A DNA stretch of 64,000 nt from Rhodospirillaceae bacterium. GTDB taxonomy: Bacteria > Pseudomonadota > Alphaproteobacteria > Dongiales > Dongiaceae. A model generated the notes under the pieces. That model had not been told where the DNA came from, made no database searches, and worked only from the letters and a program-made list of their open reading frames with translations. Positions 55,901-64,000 of this stretch are shown here, one piece after another. The stretch covers positions 372,001 to 436,000 of the forward strand of contig JADJQM010000002.1 of assembly GCA_016712715.1 (NCBI GenBank), read 5' to 3'. A program made the translations under genes and the position numbers. Position 1 is the stretch's first letter, and every line of letters begins with the position of its first letter.

Positions 55901-58900
55901 CTGGTTCGGCTGACCGTCCGAGATGAAGTAGGACACGTTCTGGATCGGCGCACCATTGGCGGGCTCGATCGTGCCACCGGTGCCGTCGCCCAGGCGCCCG
56001 CTGTCCGGGAAGGCGCCCATGGCGTCGATGAGGGCGTCGTCGTAATTGGTCGACCCACCATCGTCGAGCAAGGCATTGACGAAGGTCTTTGCCTGGGCAA
56101 GCGTCATCCACACAGCACCCTGTTCGCCGGCGCTGCCCGAGAAGGTGACGATGCGGACCATCACCTCGCCCAGCGAGTTGTACTGTTCGAGGAGCTCGTT
56201 GACCGCCGCGCGGGCCGCCAGGATCTTGCTCAAGGCACCGCTGCCGCCATTGCCGGTGAGGTCCGAACCCCGGCCCATCGAGCCGGAGATGTCGAGGATC
56301 AACATGAGGTTGGTGTTGAGCACCGCGGAACCGCTGGTGACCTCGCCCACCGCATTGGCAACCGGCAGGTCGTCGTCGATCGTGACGGTGAGCGTGCCTT
56401 CGGTGACGCCGCCGAGATTGGTGGCCTTCACCGTGATGTCGAGGCTCACATTGTCCTCGCTGCCGGAGACCGTGTGTTTGATCGGTGACAACAGGGTGAC
56501 CGTATAGGCGCCTGTGGTCGGGTTGATGGTGACGTCAAGGACACCCTGGCCGGAGGCGTTGTTGATCACCAGATGCCCGGTGTTCTGGCCGGTGACCTGG
56601 CCTACCTGCGGATGCGTGCCGTCGGGCAGCGTGATGGCATTCAGCTGGGTCTGGGTGACGGCGAGGGTCAGCACACCGACATCACCCTGCCAGTTGAGGC
56701 CGGTGAGCGTGTCGCTGTAGATCGCCTCGGAGGCCGAGTTCTTGCCACCGACATCGTCGCCATTGCCCTGGGCAATGGTGAGATGCGGGTTGGCGCCGCC
56801 GGCGAGGCCGTCTTCGTCGACCAGGGCCACGGCATTGCTGAACAACGGCAGCGGCTGCGACTTCAGGGTCACGGCAAAGGTCGCCGTGCTGACGTCGTTG
56901 TCGCCATCCTTCAGCGTGTAGGTGAAGTTGTGGGTGGTTGCCGTCGGCTGCATCGCCGTCTGGTTGAAGGTCCAGGAGCCGTCGGTGTTGACGACCAGCA
57001 CGCCGCCGGTGACGTTGATGGTGATGACGCCGCCGACCGGCAGGTAGTCATTGCCGCCGAAGGTGACCTTGCTGATGGCGGCGCCATCGGCACCCATGGT
57101 GTCGTTGGAAAGGAGACCGGTGGCTACGTTGAAGGAGAGCTCCGGCGTCGCGTTGGCGTTGAGAGCCGAGATGACCTTGGTGCCGTCATTCACCGCCGTC
57201 GGACCATCGTCCTCGAACACCAGGTTCTGGCCGATGTTGAGGGTCGAGCTTGCGGTATCGCCGTCCTTGTCCGTGATCGTCGCCGTGAGGCGGGCCAGGC
57301 TGTCGGCGCTCAGGCTGACCGGTTCATCGTGGTTGCTGGTGTTGCCATGCACCACGGCGCGAACCTGGTCCAGCGTCACGTCGCCATTGGCAGCGACCGA
57401 GACGGTGAAGACGACGATGTTGCCCGAGATGCGGCCTTCGACCGTGGTGCCGTTCATGAACAGCTGAACCGCTTCGCCCGTCGCCACATCGACGAGGCCA
57501 GAGGGGCCAGCCGTGACGGCCAGGGCGTAGGTCACCGTACCCGCACCATCGGCCTTGAAATCGCCGGTGAAGGCCGAGGCGAAGCCTTGCGTCGCGTTGG
57601 TGGTGAGAATGGTCTCGTCCACCGTCAGGATATTCTCGGTGCCCGACAGGCTGATGGTCGGACCGTCATCCTTGAACACCAGATTCTTGCCGATGTTGAG
57701 GGTCGAGCTCGCGCTGTCGCCGTCCTTGTCGGTGATCGTCGCCGTGAGACGGACCAGGCTGTCGGCGGTGAGCGATGTCGGTTCGTCCGGATCATTGGTC
57801 GGGTGCACCACGGCACGGACCTGCTCCAGCGTCACATCGCCATTGGCAGCGACCGTCACCGTGAAGACGACGACGTTGCCGCTGATGCGGCCTTCGACCG
57901 TGGAGCCGTTCATGAACAGCTGAACCGCTTCGCCCGTCGCCACGTCAACCAGGCCAGAGGGGCCAGCCGTGACGGCCAGGGCATAGGTCACGGTGCCGGC
58001 ACCATCGGCCTTGAAATCGCCGGTAAAAGCCGAGGCGAAGCCTTGCGTGGCGTTGGTGGTGAGAATGGTCTCGTCCACCGTCAGAATGTTCTCGGTGCCC
58101 GACAGGCTGATGGTCGGACCGTCGTCCTTGAACACCAGGTTCTTGCCGATGTTGAGGGTCGAGCTCGCGGTGTCGCCGTCCTTGTCGGTGATCGTCGCCG
58201 TGAGGCGGACCAGGCTGTCGGCGGAAAGCGATGTCGGTTCGTCCGGATCATTGGTCGGGTGCACCACGGCACGGACCTGGTCCAGCGTCACATCGCCATT
58301 GGCAGCGACCGTCACCGTGAAGACGACGATGTTGCCCGAGATGCGGCCTTCGACCGTGGTGCCGTTCATGAACAGCTGAACCGCTTCGCCCGTCGCCACA
58401 TCGACGAGGCCAGAGGGGCCAGCCGTGACGGCCAGGGCGTAGGTCACCGTACCCGCACCATCGGCCTTGAAATCGCCGGTGAAGGCCGAGGCGAAGCCTT
58501 GCGTCGCGTTGGTGGTGAGAATGGTCTCGTCCACCGTCAGGATATTCTCGGTGCCCGACAGGCTGATGGTCGGACCGTCATCCTTGAACACCAGGTTCTT
58601 GCCGATGTTGAGGGTCGAGCTCGCGCTGTCGCCGTCCTTGTCGGTGATCGTCGCCGTGAGGCGGACCAGATCGTCGGCGGTGAGTGTCGTCGGCTCGTCC
58701 GGATCGGTGGTCGGGTGGACCACGGCGCGGACCTGATCCAAGGTCACATCGCCATTGGCGGCGACCGTCACCGTGAAGACCAACTGGTTGGTGGTGGCCG
58801 TGCGGCCTTCGACCGTCGTCCCGTTCAGCACCAGATTGACCGCTTCGCCCGTCGCCACATCGACGATGCCAGAGGCACCGGGCGTCACGGCCAGGGCATA

Positions 58901-61900
58901 GGTCACCGTGCCGGCACCGTCGGCCTTGAAGTCGCCGGTGAAGGCCGAGGCGAAGCCCAGCGTTGCGTTGTTGGCGAGATTGCTCTCGTCGACGGTCAGA
59001 ATGTTCTCGGTCCCAGAGAGGCTGATGGTCGGACCGTCATCCTCGAAGTTGAGGGTCGTGCCGATATTGGCGGCGACGCTGCTGGTGTCGCCGTCCTTGT
59101 CGGTGATCGTCGTCGTGAGGGTGACGAGATCCGCCGCCGTCAGGGTCTTCGAGTCATCGTGATTGCTGGTGTCCGGATGCGTCACGGCACGGATCTGGTT
59201 GAGCGTCACATTGCCCGCACCGTCGACCGTGACCGTGAACACCACGAGGCCGCCGGCTGTCTTGCCTTCGACCGTGCTGCCGTTCATGGAGAGGAGGACC
59301 GACTGGCCGGTCGCCACGTCGACGAGGCCGGAATCCACGCCAGCCGATTTGACACCCAGCGCATAGGCGACGCTGGCCGTGCCATCGGTCCCGCCATTGG
59401 CGGTGAAGAGACCCGCATAGCTCTGCGTGGCATCGGTCGCGAGCACCGACTCATCGACCGTCAGCGACTGCGTCGACCCGCTGAGGCTGATCGACGGGCC
59501 GTCATCCTCGAAGGTGAGGCTGAGGCCGGTGGCGGTGGTCGCCTTGGCCGTGTCGCCGTCCTTGTCGGTGACCGTCGCGGTCACGTGGATGAGGTTGCCG
59601 AGCGCCGAGACGGCGTCGTCCGGGTTGCCCGTGTTCGGGTGCTTGATCGGCCAGACCTGCTGCAGGGTGACGGTCGAGCCGCTGAGCGTCACATTGAAGA
59701 CGATGACGCCGTTATTGGCACCGCCGACGACCTTGCCCTGGATCGACCCATCAAGCTGGGTGAAGAGGTGGATCGGGCTGCCGAGGAGGTCGGTGAGGCC
59801 GGTATTGGTGCCATCAACCACGGGCAGGCCGCTGCTGTTGGTCAGGCTGTAGGTGAGGGAATTGCTCACCGCCGCGCCATCGGCACCGAAGTTGATGCCG
59901 GCGAACAGGCCGGAGACGTCCTTGCTGTCGGGCGAGCCGTAGAAATTGCTCTCGTCGACCGTCAGCGACGCGGTCGTGCCGCTGAGGTTGATCCTGGGGC
60001 CGTCGTCATAGATCCACAGCGAGATCGGCGTCGGCGCGACAACGCTGACGGTGTCGCCGTCGGCATCGGTCGCGGTCTGCTTCACATAGAGCGTGTCGAC
60101 CAGGATGACCTTGAGATCGTTCGGGTTGGTGCCGTCGGCATGAACGATCGGGCGCTGCTGGTTGAAATAGACGCTGTCGCCGCTCACCGCCACGGTGAAG
60201 ACGCTGGGGCCAGCCGCGTCGGTCTTGCCGACGATGCCGCCGGCGCCGTCGTTATAGAGCAGCACGGCCAAGCCGGTCGCGGTATCGACGAGACCGCTCG
60301 GCGTGCCGTCGACGATCATGGTGCCGCTGCTGTTGGTCAGCGAATAGACCAGGCTGTTCGCGAGCGCCGGACCGTCGGCACCGAAATCGACCGTGTCGAA
60401 GAAGCTCGAAATGCTGGCGCCACCGCCACTGCCCAGCAGGGATTCGTCGACGCCCAGGCCAAAGACGCTGCTATGGGCACCCGCCACCGGCACATCGTCA
60501 TCGATGTTGATGGTGAGGTTGTGGGCGACGCTGCCGGCCGCGTTGCTGGCCGTCACCGTGACGGCGAAGCTGTCATTGTTCTCGGCACCGGCGCTGTCGT
60601 GACGGATCTCCTGCAGCAGGGTGACGGTGTAGACGCCGTTATTGGTGATCGTGATGTCGACCACCGGATTGTTGCCGGCGTCGCGGATCACGAGATGGTT
60701 GTTGCCGTCGAACAGCACATTGGCCAATTGCGGGCTGAGGCCCGAGGGCAGCAGGATGGTGTTGAGCTGCGCCTGGTCGACCGAGAGGGCGATGGTGCCC
60801 GGCGTGCCGTTCCAGGTGAAGCCAGTGAGCGTGCCGGTATAGACCGCCTCGCTGACGCCGGAACCGCCGACATCGTCGCCGAGACCCTGCGGCAGGGTGA
60901 GATGCGGGTTGGCACCGTCGGTGAGGCCGTCTTCATCGACCAGCGCGGCGCTGTCGGCAAAGCTCGGCTTCACGGCGATGGAGAGGTTCGCTTCGCTCGC
61001 GCGCACCGCCAGGTTGTCACCGGCGATTTCGCCGGCGCCGACGACGTCGCCCGCGGGTTCGTTGTCGATGGCAACCGCATAGACCGGGAAGCTCTGGCTG
61101 CCCGAAGCGCCGGCCGGGACCGCGACCGTAATGCCCATCGAGGCGTTGGCGTCACCAGCACCGAGCTGGTTGTCGACATTCAGCACCAGATAGGTGCCGG
61201 CCGGGACGCCATAGGGATTGCCGGCAGCAAGGTCACGGCGGTATGGAATCGCCCGCGCCGTCCCAGGTGGCATCGGGCAATTTCACCAGCAGGAAATGAT
61301 ACTCCGACCCGTCGATGACATCGCCGAAGCTGCCGTTGACGGTGAGTTCCACATTCTGTCCGGCAACACCGGCGCCACCGAAGCTGGCCGCCAGAGCCGA
61401 CGGATAATCGGCGACCGCATTCACCTCGACGGTGATCTGGCCGTTGATGAGGTTCTGCTCGCCGCTCGACGTATCGGTCGCGAGGACCGAGAAGTTGAGG
61501 GTGAAATCCTGGCCGCTGTCATTCTGCGGCAGGGTCATCTTCAGGGTCTGCGCCTCGGTCCAGGTCATGGCGACGTCCGTGGCGCCGTCACCGATGAAGG
61601 TGACTTCCGGGCCGACGCCATTCTGCAGCCAGGTCAGCGTGACGCCGGTCGGCAGGTCATTGATCGCGACCTGGTTCGGCACCGCATCCATGTCGCCCAG
61701 CTGGTTGAAGGTGAGGGCGATGGGTTTCTCGACCGGTGTGTCGTTGGCCGGGTTGCTGTCGAACTGGTTGGGCTTGCTGTCCTCATCGACCGTGATGCTG
61801 CCGGCGATGATGCCGTCGGCCGGATCCGGATAGATCGAGAAGCTGGCATTGGCCGAGCTGGTATCGCCGTCCTTGTCCTTGATCGTGTAGACGAAGTTGA

Positions 61901-64000
61901 TGGTGGCGAGGCTGAGGCCGGCGACGCCGGTATAGGTCGCATCGCCATTGGCGGCGACATGGATGACACCGGCGGCGCCAGTCAAGGTCCAGCCACCCAA
62001 GCCATCGCTGGCCGTGGTCCAGCTGGGCAAGGTGATACCGGTGATCTGCGGCGCGCCGGCGCCGTCGGCGCCGAAGCTGTCATCGGTGCCCTGGGTCAGC
62101 ACATTGCCGAGCGAGATCGTCGCCAGCTGGTGTTCGAAGGACCCGAAATCATCGGCGACCGCGGTCGGACCGTCATCCTTGAACACGAGATTCTGGCCGA
62201 TGTTGAGGGTCGAGCTTGCGCTGTCGCCGTCCTTGTCGGTGATGGTCGCGGTGAGACGGACGAGGTCATCGGCGGTGAGTGTCGTCGGTTCGTCGTGGTT
62301 GCTGGTGTTGCCATGCACCACGGCGCGGATCTGGTCGAGCGTCACATTGCCCGAGCCATCGACCGTGACCGTGAAGACCAGCTCGTTGCTGCCGGCGGTG
62401 CGGCCTTCGACCACATTGCCGTTCACGACGAGGTTGACCGCCTGGTTGGTCGCCGTGTCGACCAGGCCCGAGGGGCCGGCCGTGACGGCGAGCGCATAGG
62501 TCACCGTGCCGGCGCCATCCGCCTTGAAGTCGCCGGTGAAGGCCGAGGCGAAGGCCTGCATCGCATTGCCGGCAAGATTGCTCTCGTCGACGGTCAGAAT
62601 GTTCTCGGTCCCAGAGAGGCTGATGGTCGGACCGTCATCCTTGAAGTTGAGGGTCGTGCCGATATTGGCGGTGACGTCCGAGATGTCGCCATCCCTGTCG
62701 ATGATGGTCGCCGTCAGGGTGACGAGATCCGCCGCCGAGAGAGTCTTCGATTCATCCGCATCGGTGGTCGGGTGCACGACCGCGCGCACCTGATCGAGGG
62801 TCACGTTGCCGGAACCGTCGACCGAGACCGTGAAGGCGATGTCGCCGCCGGCGCCGACGCGGCCGACAACCTGGCCGCCTTCGAGCGTCAGCACGATCGC
62901 CGTGTTGGTCGCCGTGTCGACGAGGCCGGAGGCCACATTGGTCGACTTGACGCCCAGCGCAAAGGTGATCGTCCCGGCGCCGTCCGCATTGTAGTGGGCC
63001 GTGAACAGGCCGGCATAGGATTTGCTGTCATTGGTCGCGAGCACTGTCTCGTCGACGGTGAGCGATTGCGTGTTGCCCGAGAGCGCGATGGTCGGACCGT
63101 CATCCTTGAACACCAGGTTCTGCCCGATGTTGAGGGTCGAGCTCGCGGTATCGCCGTCCTTGTCGGTGATCGTTGCCGTGAGGCGGACGAGGTCATCGGC
63201 GGTGAGCGTCTTGGCTTCGTCCGGGTCGGTGGTCGGATGCACCACGGGGCGGATTTGATCCAGGATCACAATGCCCGCGCTATCAACCGTGACTGTGAAC
63301 ACCACTTCGTTGCTGATGGCGGTGCGACCTTCGACCGTCGTCCCGTTCATGACCAGATTGACCGCCTGGTTGCTCAGCGTGTCGACGAGGCCCGAGGCAC
63401 CGGCCGTGACGGCCAGCGCATAGGTTACCGTGCCCGCACCATCGGCCTTGAAATCGCCGGTGAAGGCCGAGGCGAAATCCTGGATCGCATTGGTGGTGAT
63501 ATTGGTTTCATCCACCGTCAGAATGTTCTCGGTCCCGGAGAGGCTGATGGTCGGACCGTCATCCTTGAAGTTGAGGCTCTGGCCGATATTGATCGTGGCA
63601 TTGGCGCTGTCACCGTCCTTGTCGGTGATCGTCGCCGTCAACGTGACCAGATTGGCCGCGCTGAGCGTCTTCGAGTCATCGTGATTGGTGGTGTCCGGAT
63701 GCACCACCGCGCGGATCTGGTCGAGTGTGACCGTGCCCGAGCCGTTGACCGTCACCGTGAAGACCAGGACGTTGCCGACGGCGGTGCGGCCTTCGACCGT
63801 CGTGCCGTTCATCACCAAATTGACGGCTTCGTTGGTGGCTGTATCAACGAGGCCCGAGGCACCGGGCACCACGCCAAGGGCGTAGGTGATCGTGCCGGCA
63901 CCGTCGGCATTGTAGTTCGACGTGAAGTTGTCGGCGAAGTTCGCCGTGGCATTATTCGCCAGCACCGTTTCGTCAACGGTCAGCGAATCCGCCGCCGCCG
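52934..64000 (-). CDS. Giant RTX adhesin with DUF5801-like repeats and vWA domain (5' end outside window, frameshifted near 61236-61245)
   Basis: About 3,690 residues are visible; the start lies beyond 64000. From the N-terminal side: four DUF5801-like repeats (62150-64000), a linker region, seven more repeats (about 57190-60470), a vWA domain (about 55610-56330) with MIDAS DISGS, a first RTX block (54890-55030, GGEGNDLLMGG), cadherin/VCBS-like segments, and a C-terminal RTX block (53385-53510). The protein ends in a type I secretion-like tail (IKIAIEQNLDVV). This is the layout of LapA/BapA-type surface adhesins. At 61233 the upstream frame ends after GAGDSIP, while the next register continues with RDLAAGNPYGVPAGTY. 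One extra base explains it. Acidic, almost cysteine-free, consistent with export. Confidence 0.9.
57190..58980 (-). repeat. Near-identical 456-base tandem repeats inside the adhesin
   Basis: The segment encoding SLSGTENILTVDETILTTNA recurs at 57615, 58071 and 58527 with exact 456-base spacing (152 codons), and a more diverged unit follows near 58985. Neighbouring units differ by only scattered substitutions, whereas the outer units are much more divergent, pointing to recent expansion or gene conversion in the middle of the array. Confidence 0.88.

Noticed and set aside
56573..61318. A 1,581-codon open frame antisense to the adhesin, and another of 959 codons at 53609-56488
   Set aside because: They mirror the repeat structure of the adhesin. 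Their translations are low-complexity Arg/Gly/Val/Asp-rich strings with no family likeness and arise from GC-rich codon bias on the coding strand.

Overview
The window is a GC-rich, gene-dense stretch of an alphaproteobacterial chromosome, most likely from the Rhodospirillales or a near relative. The evidence is the gene order miaB-phoH-ybeY-corC-lnt, a PraR-like XRE regulator beside metK-trmB, the run of Suv3-type helicase, S4 protein, 7Fe ferredoxin and CarD, and an ndvB/ndvC-type beta-glucan pair. No tRNA, rRNA, insertion sequence, integrase, phage gene or CRISPR array was found. Taxonomy is inferred from gene content only.

Layout. 1-3.9 kb: end of an RluA-type pseudouridine synthase, an M20 peptidase, an EamA transporter, rpmI-rplT and a small lipoprotein. 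4-7.6 kb: pheST. 7.6-8.7 kb: two unrecognised membrane proteins. 8.9-12.4 kb: htpG, a GNAT acetyltransferase and an ornithine cyclodeaminase-family gene. 12.5-18 kb: miaB-phoH-ybeY-corC-lnt (tRNA thiomethylation, RNA metabolism, envelope lipoprotein maturation). 18.3-22.5 kb: PraR-like regulator, GFA-family protein, metK-trmB, and map on the other strand with a coupled small membrane protein. 22.8-27.4 kb: RNA helicase, S4 protein, ferredoxin, carD. 27.7-34.1 kb: small RTX protein, a phosphatase-like protein that has lost its metal ligands, an adenylate cyclase, an M48 lipoprotein protease and proline iminopeptidase. 34.4-39.1 kb: two GH17-containing beta-glucan enzymes and a small membrane protein. 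39.2-43.1 kb (minus strand): a signalling module of a secreted SUOX-fold protein, a histidine kinase and a REC-GGDEF-EAL protein. 43.4-52.7 kb: an RpiR regulator, a five-gene peptide ABC transporter, an M81 (MlrC-like) peptidase and a fold-type III PLP decarboxylase. 52.9-64 kb (minus strand): the C-terminal part of a giant type I-secreted adhesin with a vWA domain and at least eleven DUF5801-like repeats; its 5' end lies beyond the window.

Six genes (htpG, corC, the EAL response regulator, the peptide-binding protein, the PLP decarboxylase and the adhesin) are each broken by one single-base indel in or near a short homopolymer or dinucleotide run, while the intact frame continues immediately in the next register. 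Correcting one base restores a full-length family member in each case. This looks more like sequencing or assembly error than decay, so these genes are annotated as single CDSs with the break marked.

The most promising functional units are the beta-glucan cluster, the SUOX-fold/kinase/EAL signalling operon, the RpiR-ABC-M81-PLP catabolic operon and the giant vWA adhesin.
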